DNA of 64,000 bases from Saururus chinensis (Eukaryota > Streptophyta > Magnoliopsida > Piperales > Saururaceae). The stretch lies in assembly GCA_035235625.1 (NCBI GenBank), contig CP141140.1:52633351-52697350 (forward strand), given 5' to 3'. The notes below the pieces were generated by a model. The model did no database searches. It had not been told where the DNA came from and worked only from the letters and a program-made list of their open reading frames with translations. Below are positions 25,801-35,834 of the stretch, in pieces. The translations under genes were made by a program, and so were the position numbers. The stretch's first letter is position 1. Each line of letters opens with the position of its first letter.

Positions 25801-28800
25801 ATACTTGCCTCCTTCCTCATCTAATATAGCGAATGATTTATTTTCAGTATCCTTGATATTTAATCTCTTTCGTCTAATCCTAAAACCTTCAGATTTTGAT
25901 GCTTCCTTCCACAGCTCCAACTTCTTATCAACTTTATTTATATACACACGTATTACAACTATATCACCAACAAAAGTATCTACCAAGGAACCTCTTCTTG
26001 AATGTAGATTGTTAGTTCATCCATTATTAATGTAAAGAGACATGGGCTTAAAGTTGATACTTGATGCAAAGCCTCTATTACTGAAGTTTCTTGAGAAACC
26101 CCAATCATCACTGTCATAACATCTGAAACATGTTACCCTTTGTAACTTTCTTCTTTTTTATCTCCTCTGAGATATCACTTGAGACCCTATTGTATGCTTC
26201 TCCAAATCAATGAAACTATGATTCTCCTTGTTCTTAAATTTTTTCCATCCATTTCCCATGTAAAAATGAAGTTATAAGTCGTTAATCTAAATAGGAAGTA
26301 AAAAAGTAGTTTCTTAGACACTCAATTTAATAAAACGAGATTTGTTTAGTTGACATTGGGGTCTAAATTGTAAATGATGTGATATTGGGTTCAGAAGAGA
26401 AAGTGGATCAATCATAAGTAGAAAAAATTGGCATTTGAAAATACTGTTTTGATATAGATGTGCTTGTGTTTTGCATTTATTTCATTAACTTCTTATAAAC
26501 AATTGTCATGTTCTATGTGTTGTAACTCTTTTTATTTACCTCTTCATATATTTATAGTAATAACGTGCTTGGTTTCCATGTAAATTGGAAAATTTTGCAT
26601 GAATCATATCATGTATGCTATCTTTCAAGCGGTAAAATAGTGATAACTTACCAAGCAACTGTTCTAGGTTATAAAATTCCTTGTGTGCTAGCCATAAGTC
26701 TTTTTCTTGCTATATGTTGCTATATGTTTGACAACAATCAGTGTGGAAGGTGAAAAGATGATTGATTGTTGGGATTTATTGCTTAGATGTCACTAACTTC
26801 ATGTTGGAAAAGTTTTCCCTGAGAGCATTCGCAGAAAGTGCTTCTAAGTGAACACTGTCTTGCCTGCACAGATTCTAGGTAGGTGAGATCTTGTTGTTGA
26901 CCACAGAAGTCTACACGGGTTTAATGGCAGATTGTGGGAAAAGGAAGAGAAGGCTAGGAAGAAGAGTTACTAGCAAAAGAAAGCTATTTCATTAACTTTG
27001 ATTTTAATGACATTGAGAGTATGTAGAAACACATTAAATATGCTATCAAGCCTTCCCCAAACAGAACTAAATCTAAACTAGGAAAATTGTAAATCTGGGA
27101 TCCTACCATACATAAAAAAGCCATGCCTTAATTAAATTCTAATTAAACTAGCAAACATAGTAAATTTAGGAAATTATGTTGCTTGAATGTGCCAGTTTTG
27201 AGAAGGAAGTCGGTAGAATAGGGTGGGTCCCCCATGTGATGTCCATAAATTCATAACATTCCACCACTGCTTCCCCTAGGTTCAAAACCTGGCTCTGATA
27301 CCAGTGTTGTTGAGCACAGTAATCTGCAAGGGTTTATGGCAGATTGTCAGAAGGGTGAGATGACTAACTAACTAAAGAAAACTATTTTATTAACTTTGAT
27401 TTCAATGGCATTGAGAGTAGGTAGAAACATGTCTAATAGGCTACGAAGCCTTCCCCAATTAGAAGTAAATCTAAACTAGGAAATATTGTATATTTAGGAT
27501 CCTACCATACATTAAAAATCCATGCCTTAATTGCATTCTATTTAAACTAGGAAATATTGTATATCTAGGATCCAACCATCCATTAAAAACACATGCCTTA
27601 ATTAAATTCTAATTAAACTAGGAAACATAGTAAACTTAGGAAATTAAGTTGCTTCAATGTGCCAATTTTGGACGAAGTAGGTGGAATAGGGTGGGGGCCT
27701 CATGTGGTGCACATACTGTTCAGAACAGATCTCAGTAATAGAAAGAACACCATGAGAAGGCCAGACCCACTTGTCATTGTTTATCCGCAATAAATGTCTT
27801 CCATTCAGATAAAGGCTGAAACTTTCTTTATGGGGTAGATGATTGGAGCCTACTTGTCATGGTGGGACCAACTTTTGTGGGCCTCTATCCTTTGAGCATT
27901 TTTTCATTGTATGCACTAATTTATGTTATGACAAATATAAATATATATAATTTTAGAATTTGTATACATATTTTAATTATGAAGAAATTATATATTAATA
28001 TAATGGATTGAATGTCATTCCTAATAGTTAGTTACTGCCTAAATCTAATTATTGTATATGTCAAAATTTAGTTTGTGAAAATATCTATGTTAGTTTATTC
28101 ACATCTTTTAAAGGCTCAACCTGATATGGAAAGGACTGTTACTGCATATTTCTATGCTTCCCTGCACAATGTGCACATACATGCTCATCTAGGCTCTGCA
28201 CGGGTATTCATGAAATACATGATGGTGACTTTTGTCTCTGTATGGTCTTAGAACCAAGGCTCTCCTTCACTCGTGTTATAATGTGTGTGTTTTAGAACCA
28301 CTTGTAATAGCAGAAGCTCTTAGGGGATGAAATGAACTACTTACGTGTTATAATTTGTGTGTTTGTGTGACACAAATTCAAGGGGAATGATGGGGACTTT
28401 TGCTTCCATTGGGTCTTAGAACCAAAGACCTCCCATACTGATACATTGTATGCTAACACCACTTTCAAAAGCTGTAGCACTTGGGGAAGGAACCAACTAG
28501 TTGCATGTGCGCTCATGTGCGTCTCTGTGTGACTGTGTGTGTTAAATTGGAAATCATTTCTGTTTGACCAATGCACTAGATGTACATTTATTGTGTTATA
28601 TATTGATGGCTTAAAAAACTACTTTTGCATGCAGTTACGTTATTTACTGATGGCTTAAAAAACCATATTTGCACTGCAGAAATTTAGACCGATTATATAG
28701 TAATTCACCTTTTCAGTGTACTAATACATGCAACTTATTGAAAGAACTGTCAGATAGGAAGCTGTTGATTGGTTGATGTCTAGCTGAATTACTGTATATT

Positions 28801-29278
28801 AGATTGTAATTTGTTTGACAGAGAAGTCCTAATTACATTCAAATTAAGTGTTAGAAGGAAGTGGGAAATGACGTTTCATGGTCAAATTTTAATCCATAAC
28901 AGATAATTAGTATCCCTGTATATATTCTAATGTTGCTATACTGATAAGCACATTATCAAATTTTTTATGGTCGTGATGGGGCTTGAAATGCAAAGATTTA
29001 ATTTACCATTTAAGCATGAGAAAACAATGGATATACCTTTTTTTACAAAAATATGTTTTCTATAATCGTAATAAAATATCTGCTCTTGTTACAGGTGTAC
29101 TAACTTGGCTGAGTTTTTAACTGATGGTAATACAAATGGTCCAGTTCAGAAATCTGTTCAAGAGTTACAGATCTATGATCCAGATGGTCCTGATTTTTGC
29201 TGCAAAATTGCTCTCCGCTACTCCAAGCAATTATTTGATATCTATCAGACAGGCGAAGATGGTTACTTCCACCTCTGA
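13854..29278 (+). CDS. Coiled-coil, acidic repeat protein with conserved C-terminal domain, 750 aa
   Basis: Four coding exons, 13854-14355, 22131-23318, 23432-23810 and 29095-29278, join in consistent phases (1, 1, 2) at GT-AG sites. They give 750 residues ending at TGA 29276-29278. Residues about 8-125 form a coiled coil after a CSKC motif. Residues 236-335, 336-436 and 437-532 are three tandem copies of one ~100-residue unit. Each unit holds ESLDxLKEIANP, an NLS-like TPKKKRR (TPKKKLK in the second), VVTSDxE and SEFxE. A Ser/Glu-rich acidic stretch (about 568-610) leads into a C-terminal domain across the last two exons, with landmarks LCMKAVCALYRR and YSKQLFDIY. I recall similar unnamed plant nuclear proteins with this C-terminus, but I cannot give a symbol. 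A nuclear role is inferred from the KKKRR and acidic motifs. Introns of 7.8 and 5.3 kb hold many transposons. Confidence 0.8.
14545..14756 (+). mobile_element. RTE-type LINE reverse-transcriptase remnant, part 1
   Basis: With frame changes and stops, the + strand reads LKDKFYKMAIKFAILYGG, then NVAEMRVLR, a stop where Trp is usual, MCGITRKDRLKNE. This order matches the conserved region after the polymerase domain in plant RTE LINEs (YGxECWA ... AEMRMLRWMCGxTRxDxIRNE). The remnant is broken and non-functional. It sits in the large intron of gene 2 and is cut by the solo LTR that begins at 14761. Confidence 0.65.
15090..15195. repeat. 29-bp tandem repeat, about 3.6 copies
   Basis: Consecutive copies of a unit like atcggagtcaga followed by aaatctcataaatt are visible, with the last copy partial. 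It lies within the solo LTR 14761-16619. Confidence 0.75.
15655..15810. repeat. Degenerate ~60-bp tandem repeat in the solo LTR
   Basis: Three units begin ttacccagagacgcttctc, ttacccaaagacgcttctc and ttactcggagacattttc, each continuing into a ctttcc/ctttct block. Spacing is about 60-66 bp. Confidence 0.65.
16740..17050 (+). mobile_element. Probable continuation of the RTE LINE remnant beyond the solo LTR
   Basis: After the solo LTR and about 120 bp of CCGG-rich repeat, the + strand reads fragments such as MNETKAKYVV and RGRSKKMWMELIRKVM. This resembles the RTE tail motif GRGRPKKTW followed by a basic helix. Stops and frame changes are frequent. The order fits a single insertion opened by the LTR, but similarity is weaker than in part 1. 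Confidence 0.4.
17051..19416. other. Intron sequence of gene 2 without a recognised feature
   Basis: AT-rich, with only short stop-limited ORFs (up to about 70 codons) and no clear domain, RNA gene or transposon boundary. Confidence 0.45.
19425..20128. mobile_element. hAT-type non-autonomous element (MITE), 704 bp
   Basis: The left end TAGGGCTGTCAATGG and the reverse complement of the right end TAGGAGTGTCAACGA share TAGG-GTGTCAA-like bases as terminal inverted repeats. The flanking 8-bp duplications are ATTTCAGA (19417-19424) and ATTTCGGA (20129-20136), 7 of 8 identical. Subterminal sequence is full of short words (gggtaa, ttaccc) in both orientations, as is usual for hAT elements. There is no transposase ORF. 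It is located in the 7.8-kb intron of gene 2. Confidence 0.85.
20137..22130. other. Remainder of the 7.8-kb intron, no feature recognised
   Basis: AT-rich sequence with no supportable ORF or element ends. A ttttatgcag acceptor at 22121-22130 closes the intron. Confidence 0.5.
22334..23224 (+). repeat. Three in-frame ~300-bp tandem repeats within exon 3 of gene 2
   Basis: Units are 22334-22633 (300 bp), 22634-22936 (303 bp) and 22937-23224 (288 bp). All lengths are multiples of three, so the frame is kept. The second and third units resemble each other more than the first (shared ctttggatgacttgaagga and aatcctagtgatagcaaa blocks), which suggests two rounds of unequal duplication. The third unit has lost a few codons, including the methionine and glutamate after NPNY. 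Confidence 0.9.
24545..26230 (-). mobile_element. RTE-type LINE remnant (reverse transcriptase), interrupted
   Basis: On the minus strand from 26230 downward, frames give FIDLEKAYNRV, ALHQVSTLSPCLF, MDELTIYIQEEVPW and then FVGDIVVI ... VDKKLELWKEASKSEGFR (25986-25759). These match RTE reverse transcriptase in order, with the catalytic FADD box decayed to FVGD. After an inserted repeat (about 24965-25700), the C-terminal part resumes at 24950-24545 with AKSWAIEK, PVRRCD and GGRIRVVHP. Stops and frameshifts show it is dead. It lies in the 5.3-kb intron of gene 2, antisense to the gene. Confidence 0.75.
24965..25700. repeat. Dispersed repeat family R1, copy 1 (inside LINE)
   Basis: Starts near agcaagaatgcacatgcatt and ends near gggaattaggattgg. 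It is colinear with 62085-62257 plus 62818-63230, and its first ~200 bp with 46505-46720. Shared landmarks are a tatgcatgtaaata block, ctcatagtaggcaattgt, ggtctcatttgatag, tgtggggcctac and a cgtcgagagc...aacgata block. No coding potential is visible. The position splits an RTE LINE, so it moved or was inserted after the LINE. Exact ends were not determined. Confidence 0.6.
26892..27727 (-). mobile_element. Complete TRIM retrotransposon (836 bp)
   Basis: Two direct LTRs, 26892-27258 (367 bp) and 27305-27727 (423 bp), enclose only 46 bp. The element is flanked by an exact 5-bp duplication GATCT (26887-26891 and 27728-27732) and has TG...CA ends (TGTTGTTGA...ATAACA and AGAACA). On the minus strand, TGGTATCAGAGCC (plus 27291-27303) is the classic initiator-Met tRNA primer-binding site next to the LTR. 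A purine-rich GGGGAAGCAGTGGTGGAA (plus 27259-27276) precedes the other LTR. No protein is encoded, as expected for TRIMs. It sits in the 5.3-kb intron of gene 2, opposite to transcription. Confidence 0.9.
27476..27615. repeat. Tandem duplication inside the right LTR of the TRIM
   Basis: The block aggaaatattgtatat...aggatcc...ccatgcctta...aaactagg occurs twice in a row with a period of about 65 bp. It occurs once in the left LTR, which accounts for most of the length difference between the LTRs (423 versus 367 bp). Confidence 0.75.
28228..28505. repeat. Degenerate direct duplication, period about 158 bp
   Basis: Both halves contain gacttttg...ggtcttagaaccaa, a ctcc.t.act block, agaagctctt/aaagctgtagcactt and a closing gggatgaaatgaacta or ggggaaggaaccaacta. 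It lies in the last intron of gene 2. The copies are well diverged. Confidence 0.5.
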
Positions 29279-29884
29279 CCGTGCAATTCACCGCTCTTTT
29301 GCTACTAATAGGTTTACCTGCTAGGTTATGTCAAATTTAGCTGCAGGTTCTGTTTTCACTTTGTGTATATATTGCATTGTCATGTACAAAATGGCGTCCT
29401 GTCTTTACCTCCTGGTATCTGCAATGGTGACGCATCCAATGCATGTCTCCTTATTGCCATTGAAATAGCCTGCAACTTGTTTTGGTATTGCGTTGTGATA
29501 TTAGGTAGTAGTATCAGAAGCCAGTGCTGCAGGGAAGCCGTCCCACTTATTTAGATTCTCCAAAAATCATTGACGTTTCTTGGAGCCCATTACTCAGCCA
29601 GATTACGTTAAGTGGTAGGAGAGTGCTCATTTGCTACATGGTTAGACATGACAAATTCTGAATTAGCATATGAAAGAAACAATCAGCTCTACTATATAAT
29701 CACTTTACTAATGATAGTCTCGAGTTGATTTGCTGACATCCACCTGTTGTCAACGGATCCAGAAAGCTTTCTTATGAGGCGCTGTTTTAATGGTGCTTCC
29801 CTGTTTCGGGATGCTTTTAAATTACCCGTAAAGTCCAAATGGTTAATATTTTTGGACAAATTTACCCCTGTATTCTTTCCTTCT

Positions 29885-30550
29885 TTACTTCTCCCTATCC
29901 TTTTCTTCCTCGCGATGGCAAAATGAACCAGTAACCGCTCTCTCCCCATCGTCATTGTTGTCACTGGCAGCAACACCACCCTCGTTTCCTTCTCCTTTGT
30001 CTTTTCCTTTATCCATGGCTGTTCTAGTGGCACCTCCAATGCACCCTCTTCCCACTACTATAAGCCACTCACTATCACCCCCCTTATCCTTGGCAAATAC
30101 CTCCTTTCCGATGATGACCCTACCATCACCATCATTATCAAAGACTTTTTCAACATCATTATCAAAGACTTTTTCAACATTGGCCTCACTACCCTTGCTA
30201 CAACTAACTTTTAGCCCTACTTCAACCAATTTTGGAGCTTTAATGCCCTTGAGATTATCGTTCCCACCAACCACCTTATTAGCCAGTTTGGGTCATCCAT
30301 TAATAGGGACTTATCTTCTAATTGTGAGGAAGATATTAGCTACTGGACTGATGGTCTAATTCGAACCCAAATTGGTGAAGGCCTCAGCCTCTACCATCTC
30401 CTTTTTACTTCTATGCAGTCTCTTGGATCGAAATGATATTCCTATGTCGTTGTGCATGTGTGCCATTTTTTTATTTCTTTTAATGTTCTTACTCTTCAAA
30501 TTAGAGTATTGTGGTATAAGATCTTGAATTGGCCCCGGTTGTCGATCCAA
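29885..30550 (-). pseudogene. Degenerate minus-strand ORFs, possibly a retroelement ORF1/gag remnant
   Basis: Overlapping minus-strand frames give a charged stretch with Lys/Gly/Asp-rich low complexity (DKGKDKGEGNEGG, EWLIVVGRG). Upstream of it is a basic RSKRLHRSKKEMVEAEAF segment. A 24-bp direct duplication (around 30130-30180) encodes KVFDND twice. The composition and arrangement resemble the variable gag-like ORF1 of plant LINEs, but no zinc knuckle or reverse transcriptase is visible. The reading is uncertain. Confidence 0.3.
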
Positions 30551-32440
30551 GGCATCATGCTTTTTTTCCTTGAATCTTTGTCTGAAATATGTCTATGTAT
30601 GAACTGAATTTTGACACTATTTGTCATCTAGTAATCGATGTGTTTTTGCCCACTGACAAAAGGATATGGATTTAGAGAGAGATCGTGAGAAGGATGAGTT
30701 TGTGGACATCAAATGATGTATTGTAGCTCTCTGTCCCTGTTTGGTGATCTTGGTCATAACTCTAATTGTCGTTTTCATCGTCCCTATTGTAAAGTTCCGT
30801 CTCTTCTGCCACACCTTTTCATGGTCATCAGAATTTGATTGCCAATAAAAAATGCCACCATTTCTGAATTTTGGGCCGACAAGGTAGTAGTTAAAGGTGT
30901 TGAGCATTATAAATCTTATTGGGATCCATTAGGGATTGATACTTTATTAATATTGGATGATGGCTGCTTACGGTCATAAGTTTCAAATGTGGGTGTGAGA
31001 AAAATCTGTTCCAAAACTAAATATTATTAAAAATAAAAATAGTAAATATTTATTCATTTTATATAATAAAAAGATTACATATTTACTCTTTTTGTAATAT
31101 ACAAAGATATTAAATATTTATATTTTATATTAAATACTTCTTTTCAAAGTTAATTGGACAATGCAATAATAAACTTCCAAACCAACTACTCGTTTTTGCA
31201 ACAAACTTAGAGCTTTTATGGCTTCACCCCACATTTTCTCTTATGCTCTTCAACTTTATATGTCATCGTCAGAATATAGTCCATGTTTTAGGACGACGAC
31301 CCAAAATCGTTCCACCATGCTTGATTTTTATCGTCTGATTTGCGACTCTAAGAAGAAAGAAAACCAATTTTTCCAATTGAAATGAGATGACAATAGTCAA
31401 TCAGCATGTAAGTCCCAAATTATATGGTTAACTGTATATTGACTTCTTAATTAAGCATTTGCATTTTGTTGCATCTGAGTTCTGATACACATTGAGATGA
31501 AATCACTTGCAATGTTTGTGTTCTAATTTTTATGCAATTTATGAGGCCCCATGCCAAATTTTCACTATGAACATTATACTATAATATAAAATGGATAGAA
31601 TTGAGATGTAATTTTGGACCAAGGTTGAATAAATGGTACGGAACACGTGATCTACCACCAAAAGGTGGAGGTCTAGAAGCAGAAGATGGCAATTGTATTG
31701 AGAATGCAATGTTCGAGGCAAGGGAATCGGGCTGTGGGATTATTGGGAAATGAAATAGAAACAGATAAACAATAATAAAGGGGTATTTTTTTCTTGATAA
31801 ATATTTAAAAAGAGTTTATGTCAAATTAATGACTTTTCTTGTAGTTAGCGCCTAAAACCCCTTAAAAAAATCAAAATGGCTGTTTGTATGGAAAACACAT
31901 TACTTTAAATCAATTTTATGAAAATTGGGCTTGCCAATCTTGTTTGGAACACCTGTTTACCATTCCATTTATGAGCGTGAATTTACCAAATTTACCCCTG
32001 AAACTTCCCAGCACCTATAATTGCTTCTTTCTCAGCCGCCATTCACAAATAATAGACAAAGTTCTAGGGCATCCAAGAAGATCCCCATTTTATGACATAG
32101 ATGAGTGTTTCTCCTCTATTGCTAGCTCCCCTCTCCATAGACATGAGGCCAATCCTTTCCCAACCCCCTCCCCATCTATGACCATGAATTCAGTTAGACC
32201 TAGACTAGTGTTTCATGAAATTAAAAGATTGAATAAAGGTCCAGGGTTGAATAATGGTGAGGGGTTATATTACTTGTAAATGTATAATTGGTTGTAGTTT
32301 TGCAATGTCAAATTCTTTAGGACCCTTGTGTAACTTTGAGGACAATTACAAAGTAGAAAGACTAAAGAAAAAAGGAAGAAAGATAGTATTTAGGCAATAA
32401 AAGGTGTTTAAGATTAAAGTCAATAAGATGCTTAGATTGG
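30551..32440. other. Intergenic DNA between gene 2 and the retroelement cluster
   Basis: Short ORFs only; AT-rich at 31010-31150. No RNA gene, element terminus or conserved domain could be supported. Confidence 0.45.
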
Positions 32441-32629
32441 CAAAAAGTTAGGGAAAGAAAAGGAATCTTTTAAAAACTCCATGGTTTTCACTATTTGGTG
32501 TAACATGGAAGGAGAAAATTAAGTGAAAATTTGGAGAAAAGGGGTGACAAATTGGCCTTATAACTCTCTGCCCCTCCCCTAGGATTTGTACCTTCAAAGT
32601 TTCTAGTGTCAACTTTGCTGCTATTATTA

Positions 32630-32815
32630 CTACTAATGCAACCACCACCACCACCATTGTCGTCATAACTACCACACTACCATCATCACCTCTGTCACCA
32701 CTGCCTCTACCACTACCATGTTCATTGTCATCAATACCACTACCACCACCACCATTTTTCTACCACCAATGCCTTTGTCACTACTACCACCATCGTCACC
32801 ACTATTGTCACCCTT
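32630..32815. repeat. Imperfect ACC/CCA-type trinucleotide array
   Basis: About 185 bp of caccaccaccacc, atcaccactg and similar triplets keep three-base periodicity. It is the complementary type to the array in the MITE at 11291-12068. Just left of it (32430-32560) lie gattggcaaaaagttaggga and related sequence recalling that MITE's subterminal arms, so this may be a truncated, inverted copy. No intact terminus is present. Confidence 0.7.
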
Positions 32816-32821
32816 ATAGTG

Positions 32822-33565
32822 GCTAATTTTGGCATTAGGGTTGTTCTTAGGCAATATAAAGATAAAATTTTTTGTGTCATACATTATGCAAATAGGATAA
32901 TAAATAATGTTCAAATGAACTACTCTACTACTGAAAAAGAAAATTTGGTTATAATATTTGTACTTGACAAATTTAGGTCTATTTAGTTTCCATATTATCA
33001 TTTTTGCTGACTATGCAGCTTTAAAATACCTTCTAAGAAAGAAGGATGCAAGACGTTCAAGTGGATTCCCCTACTCTAAGAATTTGATCTCACTATTAAA
33101 AAAATTGAAGAATGTGGTGACTGATCATTTATTTATATTACACTTTTTTTATTCCTTGGAAGCACTATCAATCAAAGATTTCTTTCTTAGTAAACAATTG
33201 TTTAGTATCTATCACCTTCCATGGTATGCTAATATTGCAAATTATCTATTGATAAATAAAACTCCAAATTATTTGACTCCGTAGGATATTACATATTCTT
33301 CATAGAGGTAAAATACTTCTTTTGAGATTACCATTATTTGTTTAAATATTGTTGAGACCAAATAATTAGGAGATGTGTGTCTAATTCTAAGAAAATCAAT
33401 GTTATCTCGTTTTGCCATTTTGAAGCATGTGGTGGTTGTTTTTTGCCAAAAAATTGCTGCAATGTCTTTCCAATGTGGTTTTATTGGCTAAAACTTTTCA
33501 AAGGCACTCATGATTTTTACATGAATGTTATAAAAAGTTATGAGTCATATGCCATCAAAACATGA
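32822..33565 (+). pseudogene. Athila-like Ty3/gypsy pol remnant (RNase H to integrase start)
   Basis: With stops and indels the + strand reads KDKIFCVIHYANRIINNVQ, YSTTEKENLV and FVLDKFRS, then ALKYLLRKKDAR, NVVTDHLF, HLPWYANIANYL, and finally ISFCHFEACGGCF and FYWLKLFKGTHDF. This order matches Ty3/gypsy RNase H, connector and integrase zinc-binding region. The connector motif (HLPWYADIANYL) and the YGGHFS-type segment are typical of the Athila lineage. Several frame breaks show it is inactive. Its left edge abuts the ACC-type array, and its right edge meets GC-rich repeat DNA at about 33566. Confidence 0.75.
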
Positions 33566-33960
33566 TGCCACTCAACATGGGCCAAGGTGGAGCTGTGGGC
33601 GGCCGGCCCTTGCTAGACCACAGTGGTGGCGGAAACACAACACACACAGAAAGAGAGAGGGAGCTAACCATGGGGGATATCCGGCGAAGGGCAAAGCGGC
33701 CATGGGGGCCGGGGCGGAGGCTCCTTGCCGTCAAACCGCCGAGGCGAAGCCAATGGTGGTGGCCCTCCAGAAGCCACCAGCGGCTCAAAAAAGAGAAGCA
33801 GGAGGGGGGTCTTCACTGTGCTTCTCAGTTTTTCTTGAACGGGATCGGGCTCACCCGATCTTTTTTCCTTCTCCTTATCTCTTCTCTCTTCCATTCTCTT
33901 TCTCATTTTCTTTTCTCTTTTTCGCATTTGAAGTGCGCGTCCAGGCACGTGGCCTGTGAC
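33566..33960. repeat. GC-rich repeat block next to the pol remnant
   Basis: A sharp rise in GC (gggccggccg-type words, Pro/Arg-rich conceptual frames on both strands) is followed by a C/T-rich tract at 33860-33925. It is similar in character to the GC-rich middles of the 3.6-kb units at 48080-48640 and 53990-54440. ORFs exist in four frames, and none is convincing as a gene. Confidence 0.45.
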
Positions 33961-35834
33961 TAAGCCTCACACTCGACTCTATGGGTATAATTCTGAGATC
34001 AAATATACAAATACACCGAAGCGTCATATTTTTCTACCGAAAATGATCAGAAAAATAGCAAGAAAATTACATAAAATCGTACAAAAATCAGTGACATTAC
34101 ACAACACAGGCATAATCATCATAACATCCATCACATAATCAAACACTATGCCCATTCATCATGGAATAATCACATAAACCTGTGTCACCTGTGCATCATG
34201 TCATAATTTACAGTCTATAAGCATCTACTCATGTCACCTGCATATCATGCTATGTATAACATATCTCATCAACACATACTCATGCCACATACATATTATG
34301 TTATATATAACATATCTCATCATCACATACTCATGCCACTTATGCATCATGGGTTCAAATATAGCTCATAATACATATACACCTTATGTGTAAACATGTG
34401 AAACAAATTATTATAATCACATCTTGCATGAATCATTTCTCAACATAAACATATCAGGCATATCCATTTCTCAATAAAAACATTTACCTTGCAACATCAA
34501 GTGCATCAACCATTCACATCATCCTACAAATCCATGAAAATCATATCATTCTCACATGTGTATCACAAGCTTCATTATTCCTACACAACCTACGTAAATG
34601 AGCATTATCTCTCGTACACATGCAACAATAAATGGTGAATGTTTCATCATTGAGAAAAATAACTATCCCGCTCACCCTAGCTAAAGCCTGAGTGGACCTA
34701 TTGCTCACCCTTGTTGTAGCCTTAGCAAATTTGCTCCCCCTAGGCAATCCTAAAGAGGAAGCCCTAAGCAGATTGGGTAAGTTCCCTAGCTAGGAAGATA
34801 CCCCCTGGTAAGCCGGTGCACATGAACAAACCAATTGGACTCTTAGAGTCCAAATAAACTCAACAATTTAACTTATTATAGCATTCTGCTCTTCTCACCT
34901 GAGGAGAAAACTCGTCGTCAAAGGGACGTAAAACCCTGTCCATTGGACGTAAAATCAATTCAATAAACCTCCGATGTTGCTAATTCAGAAAACTATGACA
35001 TCCAATCGATTATCATAGTTAAACACACATAGTTAAATATAATCTATTCAGCCTCATATGCATGAAATATGGTTCATTTGTGACAAATAAAATCATATGA
35101 GCATGAGTAAATATATATATATGGTCATGTTCATATTTGAGCTAAAACGTGTAGAACATGGTTCATATATAATTAATGTGACATGTGCAAATATTCATAA
35201 TTCATCCATGTCATAATCTACTGAACCATAGAGTAAATATGAAGAAATCATCAAAATCTCACCTAAATTGTGCATATACTCATTTATTCCATACTAGCTT
35301 AAGTAGATATTTTAGCATAATTATAGCATGTAACTTGTACATTTTAGGGAAAATATCAACTAAACTCCAATCAATGTGAAAATTTACAGAGACTACATCG
35401 TAGGCTTAATTAACATATAAATAAATATCATATGAAAATAAGTATGAAAAATAATTTTTTTGATTTAATTAATGAGACTACACAGTTCTGCCATAATTGT
35501 CAGCCTTCAACTTTATGACTATGCCATTAACTTATCGTGCTCTAAACAACTTGCAATTTTTACAATATACTCATAACACATATATCAATCCATCATAAAA
35601 AGAAGGAACCAAAAATCATATGTTTTCATCCCTAAACATGCTTCTAAACACGGAAACATAGAGTTGTTTCACTATACATCATGTAGTCTAAAACATATAA
35701 TAAATACATATTATTCTAAAAAAATATGAATAATTAGGAATATAATCCAGATATGCTAATATATTTTCAGAAAAAAAATTTGAGAGAAAAAGCCAAAGTA
35801 AAAGTATTTGAAACATAGTCATTAATCCAAAACA
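33961..35834. repeat. AT-rich LTR-type repeat sequence
   Basis: Long stretch rich in atcatatca, cataatca and acatgtg words without coding frames, containing a 51-bp tandem repeat at 34244-34350. It lies between GC-rich repeat DNA and the LTR-like segment at 35835 and is probably part of the same retroelement. No ends could be fixed. Confidence 0.4.
34244..34350. repeat. 51-bp tandem repeat, about 2.1 copies
   Basis: Two adjacent units share ataacatatctcatca followed by cacatactcatgccac, with a partial third copy beginning atcatg. Confidence 0.75.

Noticed and set aside
27268-27303. B-box-like ggttcaaaacc suggesting a tRNA or SINE
   Set aside because: It is part of the TRIM's primer-binding region. 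There is no cloverleaf or A box.
33540-33963. ORFs of 77-139 codons in four frames of the GC-rich block
   Set aside because: Simultaneous open frames on both strands with no domain; caused by high GC in repeat DNA.
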